DNA of 64,000 bases from Yersinia aldovae ATCC 35236 (GTDB lineage: Bacteria; Pseudomonadota; Gammaproteobacteria; Enterobacterales; Enterobacteriaceae), in NCBI RefSeq assembly GCF_000173735.1, contig NZ_ACCB01000005.1:62001-126000 (forward strand), written 5' to 3'. The position numbers were made by a program, and so were the translations under genes. Below are positions 41,756-52,000 of the stretch, in pieces. Position 1 is the first letter of the stretch. The number at the start of each line of letters is the position of its first letter. Below the pieces are notes generated by a model. The model saw nothing but the letters and a program-made list of their open reading frames with translations. It did no database searches and was not told the origin of the DNA.

Positions 41756-42808
41756 TTAAGCCTGTGGCTGAGTTACAACTTCTTTGTAGCCTTTAACTTC
41801 GATCTCTACGCGACGATCTGGTGCCAGGCAGTCGATCAGAGCAGCACGTGGTTTCACGTTGTCACAGGTGTTACCAGTAACTGGGTTTGCTTGGCCTTCA
41901 CCGCGAGCGGTGATTTTGTCAGCAGGGATACCTTTAGAAACCAGGTAATCACGCACGCTGTCAGCACGACGCTGAGACAGAGCTAAGTTAGGTGCTGGTT
42001 GACCGATGCGGTCAGCAAAGCCCAGAACAACTACAGAACCGTCTTTAGGATCGATAGAGCTCAACTGAGAGTACAGTTGGTCCAGAGCTTGCTGGCCTTC
42101 TGGTTTCAGGTTTGACTTGTTGAAAGCGAACAACACGTCAGATTTCAGTGTGAAACGCTTAGTGTCAACTACTGGAGCTGGCGCTGGAGCTGGAGCAATT
42201 GGTGCTACTGCATCTTCCTGACCGAAACGGTAAGAAACACCTACACTCAACATACCGTTGTCTGGACGAGCACCAACGGTAGCACGGTCACCGATGTTGT
42301 TAATCCACTGGTATTCCATACGGGTTGCCCAGTTTTTAGTCCATGCGTATTCAGCACCCAACGCTACCAGTGGAGAAACACCGGTGTCGTGGTTGCTATT
42401 ACGTACGCCACCGATAGAACCGTCAGCATCAGCACGCCAAACCATACCACCCAGACGAGTGTATACGTCCAAGTCTTGTGCAACTGGGTAGCTCAGTTTA
42501 GCTGCCAGTTGAACGCCTTGAGCTTTGAAAGCGCCATTGTTGGTGTCGCCTTTGTAAGGCATACGGCCAAGCCAGTCGTATCCCATCTCAAAGCCCAGAT
42601 ATTGGTTTGCTTGGTAACCCAAGAACGCACCAGCACCCAATTGGTCTTTATGAGTTGGGCCATCATTGTTAATGATAGAACCAGAATTTTGGTACTGGGA
42701 CCAACCCAGTTTACCACCGGTGTACCAGGTGTTATCTTTCGGTGCGGCTTGCGCTACTGTAGCGAAACCTGCCAGTGCCACTGCTAATGCGATAGCTGTC
42801 TTTTTCAT
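41756..42808 (-). CDS. ompA: Outer-membrane protein OmpA
   Basis: 350 residues. A signal peptide ([21 protein letters not shown]) and an eight-stranded beta-barrel (to about residue 190) precede the Ala-Pro hinge (APAPAPA) and a periplasmic OmpA-like domain that binds peptidoglycan ([13 protein letters not shown]; conserved disulfide region TCDNV..IDC). The start has GAGG six bases upstream, and the leader AACGAGGCGTAAA matches the E. coli one. The 42809-43167 gap is leader and promoter DNA, with TATACT on the minus strand at 42917-42912; I see no gene there. Confidence 0.98.
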   Translation of the reverse strand: MKKTAIALAVALAGFATVAQAAPKDNTWYTGGKLGWSQYQNSGSIINNDGPTHKDQLGAGAFLGYQANQYLGFEMGYDWLGRMPYKGDTNNGAFKAQGVQLAAKLSYPVAQDLDVYTRLGGMVWRADADGSIGGVRNSNHDTGVSPLVALGAEYAWTKNWATRMEYQWINNIGDRATVGARPDNGMLSVGVSYRFGQEDAVAPIAPAPAPAPVVDTKRFTLKSDVLFAFNKSNLKPEGQQALDQLYSQLSSIDPKDGSVVVLGFADRIGQPAPNLALSQRRADSVRDYLVSKGIPADKITARGEGQANPVTGNTCDNVKPRAALIDCLAPDRRVEIEVKGYKEVVTQPQA

Positions 42809-43167
42809 TTTACGCCTCGTTATCATCCAAATAGGCAATGAGCTTTTAATAGCTAAGCCCTTGGTTAAAATTCTTCGTCAAGGTTTTAACGCTCCCGTTA
42901 ATCACGCTGCCAGTATAATTTGGCGTTTTAGAGCAACCTTGGCGATGTAAAGTCTACAACGTGGCGCGAAAGTTACAAGTGTGATGTGATAAACCGCCTG
43001 AAAAAAAAAGCAGAATTATACATAATGTTTAACGATTTAGCGGTAAAAATGGTGGTTTTCTATACCTTGTTTTTCATCGGAAGCCGCATTCCGACTCGCT
43101 TTATGGGGGTTTAGCAGGACTAAGCCCTAAATATTGTAATTTTTCATGGGATAAATCCTAAATTTAC

Positions 43168-43674
43168 TTAATGATACAAAGAAGAATGAATTTTTAACGT
43201 TGCGCACTGTCCTTGGTGCAGTTTTGTGTCATCTAACGGATGCATAATAAAGCCGTAAGCGTTGCCTAATTTTGCAGCTAAACGTAACCTAATGCGGTCA
43301 TCTTCTGATAGCTCAGGCAGCCACCCTAACACCACACTATAATTTCCTGTCAGTAATGCTTTTTCCATCGCCTCAACGGTCGACAATGGATTGATTTGGC
43401 TTAGCTGTACGACTTTATTTATAGGCAAACCTGATTGCTGTAGCCACCGACGACATAATTTCTTATGGGGCGTCAGCCATAAAAGCCAGCGGGATTGTTT
43501 ACCCAGTTGTTGCAGTAAAGGAAGCAGTAATTGGGCCACCGCTGGTTGGTTCTCGCTGTATACAAGTTCACTGATAAGACCGCTGTCCGCCGGTGCATCG
43601 ACTCTTTCCGGTGAGTGGCTGGTAATAAGAGACTGATGATTAGCATGATAAGGTTTTAGTGATTGAGTACGCAT
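43168..43674 (-). CDS. sulA: SOS cell-division inhibitor SulA
   Basis: 168 residues; binds FtsZ and blocks septation during SOS and is degraded by Lon, whose recognition uses the conserved C-terminal HSSLYH-type end seen here. The start [14 protein letters not shown] has GAGG six bases upstream; in-frame codons to 43719 run across the LexA box and are not credible. The core [27 protein letters not shown] is conserved. It is divergent from sxy. Confidence 0.95.
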   Translation of the reverse strand: MRTQSLKPYHANHQSLITSHSPERVDAPADSGLISELVYSENQPAVAQLLLPLLQQLGKQSRWLLWLTPHKKLCRRWLQQSGLPINKVVQLSQINPLSTVEAMEKALLTGNYSVVLGWLPELSEDDRIRLRLAAKLGNAYGFIMHPLDDTKLHQGQCATLKIHSSLYH

Positions 43675-43694
43675 TGTGAACCTCGCTTGCGGTG

Positions 43695-43714
43695 TGCTGT
43701 ATGTATATACAGTA
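43695..43714. promoter_or_regulatory. LexA box of sulA
   Basis: On the minus strand TACTGTATATACATACAGCA matches the SOS box CTGT-N8-ACAG exactly, about 20 bases upstream of the sulA start. Confidence 0.92.
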
Positions 43715-43903
43715 GTCACTGTTTAAGTGAAGATCAACTAAATTTTTACAAGACGCTTCGCATAATTGTGATGAAAATAGGTGTAAATCCATTTTGTGTT
43801 TGGCTCAGAATTCTATATTGCGTATTTTTTAATTAGTTGTTCCTCTTACACTTATGGTTAGTCGATAGGGATGTTGGATCAGATTTTTACTAAAGGAATA
43901 GTC

Positions 43904-44539
43904 ATGAAGAATAATTCAGAAAAAAGGATCACTCAGGCGAAGATTCGTTTTGATTTTTTAGGTCAGATAACCGCACGCTCACAATTTGGCGGCTATGGTC
44001 TGTTGGTTAACGGCGTTATGTTTGCGGTAATTTCTGAGGGTGAAATGTATTTACGCGCTAATAATGAGGTGGAAAGCCTGTTTCGCGCCAAAGGGATGGT
44101 TAACTTTGTCTATGCTAAACGCGGGGTGCCGGTGCTGCTGCGTTACTACTGGGTTGATCCAGCATTGTGGGGTGAAGAGCTGACTTTAAACAGCTTTGTC
44201 AGGCAGGCTTATCAAGGGGCCAAGGCTGAACTTTTAATTAAGAAAGGCCCAGTCGTTCGGTTGAAAGATTTACCGAACCTCAGTGCCAGCCTTGAGCGAC
44301 TACTGTGGAAAGTGGGGATTAAGAATGCGGCCGAATTAAGGCTTGAAGGTGCTAAACGTTGTTATCTGAAGTTGCGTGCGCTGAGGCATTCTCTTGGCAT
44401 TAATGTCTTATTAGCGTTGGCTGGGGCGATTAGCGGTTACCACTACGCAGCACTACCGGTAATGATTCGCAGTGAGCTGACCGAATGGTTTGAACAGCAT
44501 TTTCGGCCAGCTAAAGACTCAAAATACGAAATATCCTAA
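43904..44539 (+). CDS. sxy: Competence regulator Sxy (TfoX)
   Basis: 211 residues, against 209 in E. coli. It acts with CRP at CRP-S promoters of competence genes. A TfoX N-terminal domain (FGGYGLLVNGVMFAVISEGEMYLRA) and a C-terminal helix-hairpin-helix TfoX domain (DLPNLSASLERLLWKVGIKNAAEL) are present. The start at 43904 has AAAGGAA upstream. It is convergent with yccS. Confidence 0.94.
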   Translation: MKNNSEKRITQAKIRFDFLGQITARSQFGGYGLLVNGVMFAVISEGEMYLRANNEVESLFRAKGMVNFVYAKRGVPVLLRYYWVDPALWGEELTLNSFVRQAYQGAKAELLIKKGPVVRLKDLPNLSASLERLLWKVGIKNAAELRLEGAKRCYLKLRALRHSLGINVLLALAGAISGYHYAALPVMIRSELTEWFEQHFRPAKDSKYEIS

Positions 44540-44554
44540 CGGGACAGAGAATAT

Positions 44555-46690
44555 TTAGTCTGCCTGACTAATCTGTTTATTCAACTCGCTGAGTTCCGGT
44601 AATAGTTCAAGCAATAAGCCTATTTGTTGTAAAACCAGTTGGTCTTTGCTTTCCGGATCTGGATTGCACTGCTGCAGCCGGGTGGATAAGCGTGATAATA
44701 CGTGAGACATATTTTCACGGTCAGGCTGCTGTTGTTCAAGAGTTCCTTCGACATAACAAATGGCATCATTGAGTAAATTTAGTGTGATGGAATTGGTCAG
44801 TTTTTCGCGATGAGCTCCCAGAGCAGAGATATAGCTCAACATAGTGTGATTTAGACACAGTAAGCGGAATGCCGCCTCCTGAGTTTCTTTATCATTTTTG
44901 GGTTCTGCTGACATATTTGAAATAACTGAAGCCAGCTCTGCATCGCAATTATGTGCATCCCGGCGTGCGATACGATAGGGCAGGCTATTATCCTTGCCTT
45001 GATAGTATTGCACCAGGATGGCATCGAGATAACGGCAGTTGGCGTTAAATGTTTTATGTACCACGGCCGGCAGTTGGCGAAACTTCCAATCCGGCCAAAT
45101 AAAGCTGACAGCGACCCAGGCTATGGCACAGCCCAATAAGGTATCGAATACGCGTGGTGCGGCGACCTCAAACCCTTCTCCCAGCAGGTTAAAACATAAT
45201 AAGACCAGCAGGGTAATAAACATGGTGGCGTGGGCATACTGGACATTGCGGAAAGCAAAGAACAAAACACCGGTAATGACTATCAGGAGTAATTGTCCTT
45301 CAATCGAAGGGACAAAATAAAGAATCGGCAGGCCAGCCAATATTCCTGCCAAGGTGCCGATGATGCGCAGCGCAAGGCGGCGGCGTGTTGCGTTATAGTT
45401 CGGTTGGCAGACAAAAAGGCTGGTTAGCAGAATCCAGTAACCATGCCGCATCCCGGTAAATTGAATAAATGCATATCCTACACACAGGACTACCGACATC
45501 CGTACCGCATGACGAAATAGAGCCGATTGTGGTGTCAGATGGCGGCTGATGCGCAGCTTGATATCACTCCAGCCGGTGATGTGGTCATCGGACAGGCGAT
45601 TTTCGGGTTGTGGCCCCTTAGCCAATACTTGCTCTGATTCGATCCCCGCTAGCTGGGCATCAATGGCACGTAAGTTTTTTAGTAAGTGAGAGAGTGCTTT
45701 GACCTGCGGGCTATTTTCATTTTGCACCAATGTTCTTGCCAGTGCCGCATCTAAGAATGTAAATACTCGTTCGAAGTGCGGGTCATGCTGATATTTCTGC
45801 CGCATCAGGATTGACTGCGAAAGTTGCATACAGGCTCTGGCCTGCATACTCAATAAACGCTGGAAGCGGAATAGCACGTCACTGTAGCGGAATTTCTCGC
45901 GTAACACCTGATATTGCACATGCGATGAACTGGCTCGTTCATGAATGTCTTGTGCGACAAAATAGTAGTGCAGCGTTCGCCGGGTTTCGCGTTGGCCGCG
46001 ATCGCCTTTTAACCGGGTCACAAGGGACGCTTTGGCCTGGTTTAATGTCGTCACTAAGGTGCTATTAGCCATTGCGACATTAATCAGAGGTTGATCGACA
46101 CCCGATTCAATATCAGGGTCGAATAGGTTGGCTTTGGCTTCCAGATAATGCGCCAACTGCTGATAACAGCGCGCCAGATTATCCTGCAACGGGCGGATAG
46201 GAAAAATAAGATGTCCGCACAGCGTCAGCACGTTATACCAGACCGCGCCCAGTATCAGTAATAACGGTTGTTGGTACCAGATGTGGTACATTGAGGTTCC
46301 CAACATGGTGTAGATGGCGATGAGCAATGCACCGAAAGCGATGGTTGCATAGCGTTGCCCCAATGCCCCCAGCAGAATGAAAACGCAGGTGGAGCAGGTC
46401 AGGCCAACAGCAAAAAACCACGGATAAGGAAATAACAACTCGATGGACGCGGAAGCGATAAAAAAGCAAATTAACGTAATAAATAAGTTACGCAACCGCC
46501 CAGCCAGCCGGTCATCGAGATCAGTCAGCGCCGCAGCGACGACCCCCAGCGTTAAGGGGATCGTCAGCTTTGGTTGTTCAATCCACCACGGAACCGCCGT
46601 TACTCCCACCAATGCAATAAAAATACGGACATGATAAAGCAGGCTGCTATTGTAGACATAACGGCGTAAACCAGTGACGAAAGTGAGCAC
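44555..46690 (-). CDS. yccS: FUSC-family inner-membrane protein YccS
   Basis: 711 residues. The layout is a repeat of six-segment membrane blocks (about 1-165 and 390-520), each followed by cytoplasmic helical regions, typical of the fusaric acid resistance/YccS family of putative efflux components. The function is not established. It is followed by yccF on the same strand about 22 bases upstream, likely as one transcript. Confidence 0.9.
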   Translation of the reverse strand: MLTFVTGLRRYVYNSSLLYHVRIFIALVGVTAVPWWIEQPKLTIPLTLGVVAAALTDLDDRLAGRLRNLFITLICFFIASASIELLFPYPWFFAVGLTCSTCVFILLGALGQRYATIAFGALLIAIYTMLGTSMYHIWYQQPLLLILGAVWYNVLTLCGHLIFPIRPLQDNLARCYQQLAHYLEAKANLFDPDIESGVDQPLINVAMANSTLVTTLNQAKASLVTRLKGDRGQRETRRTLHYYFVAQDIHERASSSHVQYQVLREKFRYSDVLFRFQRLLSMQARACMQLSQSILMRQKYQHDPHFERVFTFLDAALARTLVQNENSPQVKALSHLLKNLRAIDAQLAGIESEQVLAKGPQPENRLSDDHITGWSDIKLRISRHLTPQSALFRHAVRMSVVLCVGYAFIQFTGMRHGYWILLTSLFVCQPNYNATRRRLALRIIGTLAGILAGLPILYFVPSIEGQLLLIVITGVLFFAFRNVQYAHATMFITLLVLLCFNLLGEGFEVAAPRVFDTLLGCAIAWVAVSFIWPDWKFRQLPAVVHKTFNANCRYLDAILVQYYQGKDNSLPYRIARRDAHNCDAELASVISNMSAEPKNDKETQEAAFRLLCLNHTMLSYISALGAHREKLTNSITLNLLNDAICYVEGTLEQQQPDRENMSHVLSRLSTRLQQCNPDPESKDQLVLQQIGLLLELLPELSELNKQISQAD

Positions 46691-46712
46691 AAAAACCTCT
46701 AAAACTGAAAAT

Positions 46713-47165
46713 TCAGCGTTGCTGATACTGGCGTTTGGCGTTAGCCATTCTCGCTTGTTGTGCCATTTCTACAGAAACAACACGGCGACCCACCGGCCAT
46801 AAGGCGATGGCTGCGATTTTAAAATTGGCAATACCAACCGGAATTCCGATGATAGTTAGACATTGCACAATCCCTGTGGCGATATGAGATAAACACAGCC
46901 ACCAACCAAACAGAATAAACCAGACGATATTGAGCAAAGAGCCGCCGGTTGTCAGCAGAGCATTACTTTTTTCGGGGTATAATTCATTGACATGGATCGC
47001 CTCATTACCATAAGGGAGAAATGACAGTTTGGTAATTTCCCAGCAAGAGCGGGTTAATGGTAAGGTGAAAATCAGAATGACGCTGACCACTGTGGCGACT
47101 AACCAGCCCAGTGTTGTGAAGAAACCACCTAAAACAAAATTAAGAATATTCAGTACAGTACGCAT
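46713..47165 (-). CDS. yccF: Inner-membrane protein YccF
   Basis: 150 residues with four membrane segments and two YccF domains (PLTRSCWEITKLSFLPYGNEA and the GIPVGIANFKIAAIALWPVGR segment). Function is unknown. The start MRTVLNILNFVLGG matches E. coli; the extension to 47222 is not conserved. It is first in a yccF-yccS unit and divergent from helD. Confidence 0.92.
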   Translation of the reverse strand: MRTVLNILNFVLGGFFTTLGWLVATVVSVILIFTLPLTRSCWEITKLSFLPYGNEAIHVNELYPEKSNALLTTGGSLLNIVWFILFGWWLCLSHIATGIVQCLTIIGIPVGIANFKIAAIALWPVGRRVVSVEMAQQARMANAKRQYQQR

Positions 47166-47357
47166 AGTGATTAATCTGCCTCGCTGAATAAAAAAACCGC
47201 AGTGCGGATGAGTGATAACCAAGGTTAACCATTTTACACGAATAACGTGGGTTAGTTTCCGTGGTCAACTATCGGATACCTGTTGTTTAAACTCAATTAT
47301 TTTATTTACACTCTCTTATGTTATTTCAATTCACTTAATACGAGTTATGACGCAGAT

Positions 47358-49412
47358 ATGGAACTTAAAGCGACATCCTTTGGCAAACATCTGGCTCAGC
47401 ACCCCTATAACCGGGTTCGCTTGCTCAATGCGGGGATCGAGGTCTGTGGTGATAAACATCAATATCTGATCCCCTTTAACCAACTGGTCAATATTCAATG
47501 TAAGCGCGGTATCGTCTGGGGCGAGTTAGAGTTTGAGCTGCCTGAGCAGCAGGTCGTGCGCTTGCATGGCACTGAATGGCAGGAGACTCTGCGTTTCTAT
47601 CAGCATTTGGTGGGGATTTGGCAGCTATGGAGTGAGGAGATGAGCCAGGTTTGTGCAGCAGTTTTGCATAAACAAGTGGAATCAATTAAGCGGATTGAGC
47701 AACAAGATAAATGGTTTAAACGCAGTGAGCTGGGCCAATTGCAAGCGGCTATCCGAGAGGCGTTCGGGGCATTACCGTTGCCGGTGCAGCGGCTAACGGA
47801 ATTTGAATCTTGTCGGGCGGATTACGAACAGTGCTTGCGCTGGTTGCAGCAAGGCAACCGAAGCGTTGAGCGGCGTAATCAGTTGTGGGCTGATCGTGTG
47901 CTGGTGGAGTATCAGGACTTCTTCCAGCAGGTAGAAACATCACCACTTAATGAATCGCAGCGTCGGGCGGTGGTGAACGGTGAAGATTCGGTATTGGTGC
48001 TGGCAGGTGCCGGGAGCGGTAAGACATCTGTGCTAGTGGCCCGAGCTGGTTGGTTGCTACGCCGTAATGAGGCTCTCCCTGAACAAATCTTATTATTGGC
48101 CTTCGGCCGCCAGGCGGCGGATGAAATGAATAGCCGCATTAAGCAACGTTTGGCCGTTGATGATATTCAAGCCAAAACTTTCCATGCATTAGCATTGCAG
48201 ATAATTCAGCAAGGTAGCCGCAAAACACCGGTGATAAGCAAACTGGAGTCTGATAGTCAGGCCAGAAGGTCGCTGCTGATTACACATTGGCAGCAGCAAT
48301 GTAGCGAGAAGAAAGCACAAGCCAAGGGCTGGCGTGAATGGCTCACCGATGAGTTGGAGTGGGAGATAGACGAGGGCAATTTCTGGCAGGATAAGCGCCT
48401 GGCGGCCAGATTGGCAGGGCGATTGGAGCGCTGGCTTGGGCTGATGCGGATGCACGGGGGGAGCCAGGCAGAAATGATTGAACAGGCTGATGATGAAGTG
48501 CGTGACCTGTTCCAGAAACGTATCCGGCTGATGGCACCGCTATTAAAAGCATGGAAAGCCGCGCTTAAAGAAGAGGGTGCGGTTGATTTCTCCGGGCTGA
48601 TACATCAAGCGGTTAACCTGTTGGAAAAAGGGCGTTTTGTCAGCCCGTGGAAGCATATTTTAGTGGATGAGTTTCAGGATATCTCGCCACAGCGCGCAAT
48701 GTTACTTGCGGCATTGCGCAAGCAAAACAAACAAACGAGCCTGTTTGTCGTGGGCGATGATTGGCAAGCGATTTACCGTTTCAGCGGCGCAGAGCTTTCG
48801 CTAACCACCTCTTTTAGTGAGAATTTTGGTGAGAGTGCCGAATGTGCCTTAGATACCACTTATCGCTTTAATGACAGAATTGGTGATATTGCCAACCGGT
48901 TTATTCAGCAAAACCCCTATCAACTGAAAAAACCGCTTAACAGCCTGAGCAAAGGCAGTAAAAAGTCAGTGGTTGTCTTGCCGCATGAACAGCTTGAAGC
49001 GTTGCTGGATAAGCTGAGTGGTTTTGTTAAAGATGACGAACGTATCCTGATTTTGGCGCGTTATCATCACTTACGGCCAGAAATCCTGCAAAAAGCAGCG
49101 ACACGTTGGCCGAAATTAGCTATTGATTTTATGACTATTCATGCCAGTAAAGGGCAGCAGGCAGATTATGTGATTATTGCCGGGTTACATGAAGGGAGTG
49201 ATGGATTCCCGGCTGTAGCGCGCGAATCCGTATTGGAGGAGGTGCTGCTACCTGCCCCAGAGGATTTCCCTGATGCCGAAGAGCGGCGTTTACTTTATGT
49301 TGCCATTACCCGTGCTCGGCATCAGGTGTGGTTACTGCAAGACACCCGGCGGCCATCGTGTTTTGTTGAGCAACTCAGTGAGTTGGGCGTTCCAGTTCAG
49401 CGTAAACCCTAG
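47358..49412 (+). CDS. helD: DNA helicase IV
   Basis: 684-residue superfamily 1 (UvrD/Rep-like) 3'-5' helicase. Walker A LAGAGSGKTS, motif II VDEFQDISP, motif III GDDWQAIYRFSGA, motif V TIHASKGQQADYV and motif VI YVAITRARH are all present. The start MELKATSFGKHLAQHPYNR matches E. coli, so the longer frame from 47283 is not used. It is divergent from yccF and convergent with mgsA. Confidence 0.96.
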   Translation: MELKATSFGKHLAQHPYNRVRLLNAGIEVCGDKHQYLIPFNQLVNIQCKRGIVWGELEFELPEQQVVRLHGTEWQETLRFYQHLVGIWQLWSEEMSQVCAAVLHKQVESIKRIEQQDKWFKRSELGQLQAAIREAFGALPLPVQRLTEFESCRADYEQCLRWLQQGNRSVERRNQLWADRVLVEYQDFFQQVETSPLNESQRRAVVNGEDSVLVLAGAGSGKTSVLVARAGWLLRRNEALPEQILLLAFGRQAADEMNSRIKQRLAVDDIQAKTFHALALQIIQQGSRKTPVISKLESDSQARRSLLITHWQQQCSEKKAQAKGWREWLTDELEWEIDEGNFWQDKRLAARLAGRLERWLGLMRMHGGSQAEMIEQADDEVRDLFQKRIRLMAPLLKAWKAALKEEGAVDFSGLIHQAVNLLEKGRFVSPWKHILVDEFQDISPQRAMLLAALRKQNKQTSLFVVGDDWQAIYRFSGAELSLTTSFSENFGESAECALDTTYRFNDRIGDIANRFIQQNPYQLKKPLNSLSKGSKKSVVVLPHEQLEALLDKLSGFVKDDERILILARYHHLRPEILQKAATRWPKLAIDFMTIHASKGQQADYVIIAGLHEGSDGFPAVARESVLEEVLLPAPEDFPDAEERRLLYVAITRARHQVWLLQDTRRPSCFVEQLSELGVPVQRKP

Positions 49413-49444
49413 CAGCAATCACTTAACGGGTTGTTTCTGATGAT

Positions 49445-49468
49445 AAAACCGGTGGTGGCGACCACCGG
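49445..49468 (-). terminator. Terminator of mgsA
   Basis: CCGGTGGT and ACCACCGG form a perfect stem; on the minus strand TTTTAT follows directly. Confidence 0.7.
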
Positions 49469-49476
49469 CAAGTGGC

Positions 49477-49936
49477 CTATTTCAATCTCTCTTGCAAGTA
49501 GCGCTCATAGTCAGGAATAGCAATGGTCACTTCCCCGCTAAATAGGGCGGAGCCAATCAAGAAGTCTGCGGTAGAGCGGTTGGTGGCAACCGGAATATTC
49601 CATACCGTTGCCAGTCGCAGCAAGGCTTTAACATCTGGGTCATGCGGGACTGCATTGAGTGGATCCCAGAAAAAAAATCAGCATATCGATCTTTTTCTCG
49701 GATATCAGTGCGCCCACCTCTTGATCCCCTCCCATCGGGCCGCTGAGCAAACAATGTACGTCAATACCCGTCGCTTTTTGTACCAGATTGCCGGTCGTGC
49801 CGGTGGCATAAAGTTCATGCCGTGATAATAGATCTTTATTTTCCATCACCCATTCAAGGAGTGATTTTTTGCAGTGATCGTGGGAAACAAGGGCAATATG
49901 CTTGCGTGCCGCAATAGTGCGGGTGGTGAATTCCAT
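49477..49936 (-). pseudogene. mgsA: Methylglyoxal synthase, frameshifted
   Basis: Would convert dihydroxyacetone phosphate to methylglyoxal. The ATG at 49936 has AAGGA seven bases upstream and opens [22 protein letters not shown], with YATGTTGNL and SGPMGGDQ intact. After about residue 86 an eight-base T run (plus-strand A run 49670-49677) shifts the frame, ending early at [11 protein letters not shown]. With seven T the frame reads [20 protein letters not shown] and continues to TAG at 49477, giving exactly 152 residues as in E. coli. So it is a single +1 insertion: a real inactivation, phase switching, or a sequencing error. Confidence 0.9.
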
Positions 49937-50103
49937 CAACATATCCTTCAGTGAGCGCGTAAGGTCTGCGGACAGATTACTGAAATGCGGATTTTGTGCA
50001 TAGCGGTAACGCAAAAAAATGCGAGAGAGTTTGCATAACCTGATGATAAGGAAAGATACCTACATCATAGTTCAACGGTTTGTCACCTCCTGTACCGTAG
50101 GGT

Positions 50104-50811
50104 TTATGGAGTGTGCTGCGGTTCCTGATTACGTGATGGGTTTTTTTTAGTCCACAGCAGGAAACGTTGCTGTGTTTCTGGATCGGCTTGCAGGAACCAA
50201 TATTGCAGCATCTGCTCTGCGATGTTTTCACCTTGTAGTGTCATTGATTTTGGTGAAGTGTTGGTGCCCGCAACGGCAATCGTAGTGCCAGGGACAGCAC
50301 TCACCGGTGACGGTGGAATAGTGGCAAAAGCAGGCACTGAGGCAGTGTATTGCCCTACGTTATAGGTTGCCATCGCCATTTCGAGTGTCGGGGCTTTGTT
50401 AAGATCTTCCTGCTGTAAAATATCATGACGTACAGCAAGTGCGCGGCCATTATCGCCAATAAGCTGATATACCGGATTTTTTGAGAATTTATGCCCCTCT
50501 CGCTCGGTATCAATAACCGGTAATTTTATGGCAACGGAGCGTACATTGCGGGTATTGAATACCACGACTAAGGGCGGGGAGGTATAAAGCACTGTCGGTT
50601 CGGTTGGCAGTGGTTTTGCAACTTTGAACAAAATCTGGTGTTGACCACTGTTTAGCTCCAGACTGTCGGCACCTTTTAATAGGGAACCGGACATGTTTTT
50701 GCCATCGACGACTAACAAGTCAATTTCAGGCGCAAGTTTCAAGGTTGTCGCTATGGCTGAAGTACTACAGCAAACGGCCAGAATCCCCGCAACCACCAGA
50801 CCAAATTTCAT
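50104..50811 (-). CDS. yccT: DUF2057 protein YccT (CsgI)
   Basis: 235 residues, with a signal peptide (about 1-21, ending AIA) and a mature periplasmic DUF2057 domain. The E. coli homologue has been reported to inhibit curli fibre assembly. The Pro/Thr-rich insert ([13 protein letters not shown]) makes this form a little longer than the E. coli one (220). The gap to yccU (50812-51122) is AT-rich, with two divergent promoters presumed and nothing else seen. Confidence 0.85.
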   Translation of the reverse strand: MKFGLVVAGILAVCCSTSAIATTLKLAPEIDLLVVDGKNMSGSLLKGADSLELNSGQHQILFKVAKPLPTEPTVLYTSPPLVVVFNTRNVRSVAIKLPVIDTEREGHKFSKNPVYQLIGDNGRALAVRHDILQQEDLNKAPTLEMAMATYNVGQYTASVPAFATIPPSPVSAVPGTTIAVAGTNTSPKSMTLQGENIAEQMLQYWFLQADPETQQRFLLWTKKNPSRNQEPQHTP

Positions 50812-51122
50812 GCGTTACTCCTGAAGGTGATACTCACAATCGATATCAGACACAGCAGATTATGTGCCAAAGCACTTACTTTCGCCCACATTTATTTACA
50901 TTTTGAAATGTTAGGTCTAAATCTATCAGCTTTACCTGATGAATTTTAAAGACAAAAAAGTAATCTAACAGTAATAATGTCTATAACTATTAAACCAAGT
51001 CAATTAGGCAGTATTTATCTTCATTATTTTACATGATGTACACTTTATCGATTGACTCAGATTGGTAGAGACGTCGAAAAACAGGTCGGACTCTTCATTT
51101 AGCGCATCAGAGGAACTCAAAA

Positions 51123-51539
51123 ATGCACGATAAAGACATCGCTGACATTCTCCAACAAGTAAAAACCATTGCATTAGTGGGGGCCAGTGATAATCCATCG
51201 CGCCCGAGCTACGGTGTGATGGCTTACCTGCTCCAGCAGGGGTATCAGGTCACTCCTGTCAGCCCTAAATTAGCTGGAAAATCATTGCTGGGCCAGCAAG
51301 GTTATGCTGAATTAACCGATATTCCCCATCCGATCGATATGGTTGATGTATTTCGCAATGCAGACGCAGCGTATGGCGTTGCGCAAGATGCGATTGCCAT
51401 CGGTGCTAACGTTCTCTGGTTACAAATTGGGGTGATTAATGAGTTGGCGGCAACGCTAGCGGCAGAGGCGGGGTTGAAAGTGGTGATGGATCGTTGTCCG
51501 AAGATTGAGCTACCGCGTTTGGGATTAGAAAAGGGGTGA
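51123..51539 (+). CDS. yccU: CoA-binding domain protein YccU
   Basis: 138 residues, a single Rossmann CoA-binding domain (IALVGASDNPSRPSYGVMAYL; VDMVDVFRN; MDRCPKIE). The family is widespread and its role is unknown; some members bind CoA. Its position (yccT-yccU-hspQ) and length match E. coli (137). Confidence 0.92.
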   Translation: MHDKDIADILQQVKTIALVGASDNPSRPSYGVMAYLLQQGYQVTPVSPKLAGKSLLGQQGYAELTDIPHPIDMVDVFRNADAAYGVAQDAIAIGANVLWLQIGVINELAATLAAEAGLKVVMDRCPKIELPRLGLEKG

Positions 51540-51572
51540 TATCCCGCGAACCCATATCATACTGATGATAAA

Positions 51573-51601
51573 AAACCCGGCTATGATTCAGAGCCGGGTT
51601 A
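51573..51601. terminator. Hairpin terminator between yccU and hspQ
   Basis: AACCCGGCT (51574-51582) pairs with AGCCGGGTT (51592-51600), with an A run on one side. It lies between two convergent genes. Confidence 0.75.
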
Positions 51602-51621
51602 TTACGTATGGATATCAACGC

Positions 51622-51939
51622 TCAATTACGCAAACGTGGCGCTTGCAACTGATGGCGAATGGATGCTGCCAGTTCGTCTAATGAAGGTTGTTCCGGATGA
51701 GCATCTATATCTTCATAGGTTAACTGCGCTTCCGCCAGATAAGTGTGTATCGGCTGCCCTTCATCATCCTCAATAACCACATGATACCAAGGTGATAAAC
51801 GCAGCGTTTCGTTATTCGCGACTTCATCTGGCTCCGGTGGCTCAAGAGAATATTCAGGATCGATATCAATCACCACACCCAGATAACCGTGCAGGCGGTG
51901 TCGGACCTGCTGCCCTATACCAAATTTGCTAGCGATCAT
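51622..51939 (-). CDS. hspQ: Heat-shock protein HspQ
   Basis: 105 residues (YccV-like domain), the E. coli length. It binds hemimethylated DNA and acts as an adaptor and activator of Lon. The ATG at 51939 has GGAGG five bases upstream; the extension to 51999 is not credible. The conserved core [24 protein letters not shown] is present. Confidence 0.94.
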   Translation of the reverse strand: MIASKFGIGQQVRHRLHGYLGVVIDIDPEYSLEPPEPDEVANNETLRLSPWYHVVIEDDEGQPIHTYLAEAQLTYEDIDAHPEQPSLDELAASIRHQLQAPRLRN

Positions 51940-52000
51940 GATAACCTCCCGAGGAACATTACTCTGACTTCTATATGAGGGCAGAGTAGGGCATTTCAAG

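Noticed and set aside
41611-43170. matS sites expected near matP
   Set aside because: I looked for GTGAC-N3-GTCAC-type palindromes by eye around matP and elsewhere and found none that I could support; the region may lie outside the Ter macrodomain.
49523-49825. 100-residue plus-strand frame across mgsA
   Set aside because: Antisense to mgsA, whose two halves are clearly conserved.
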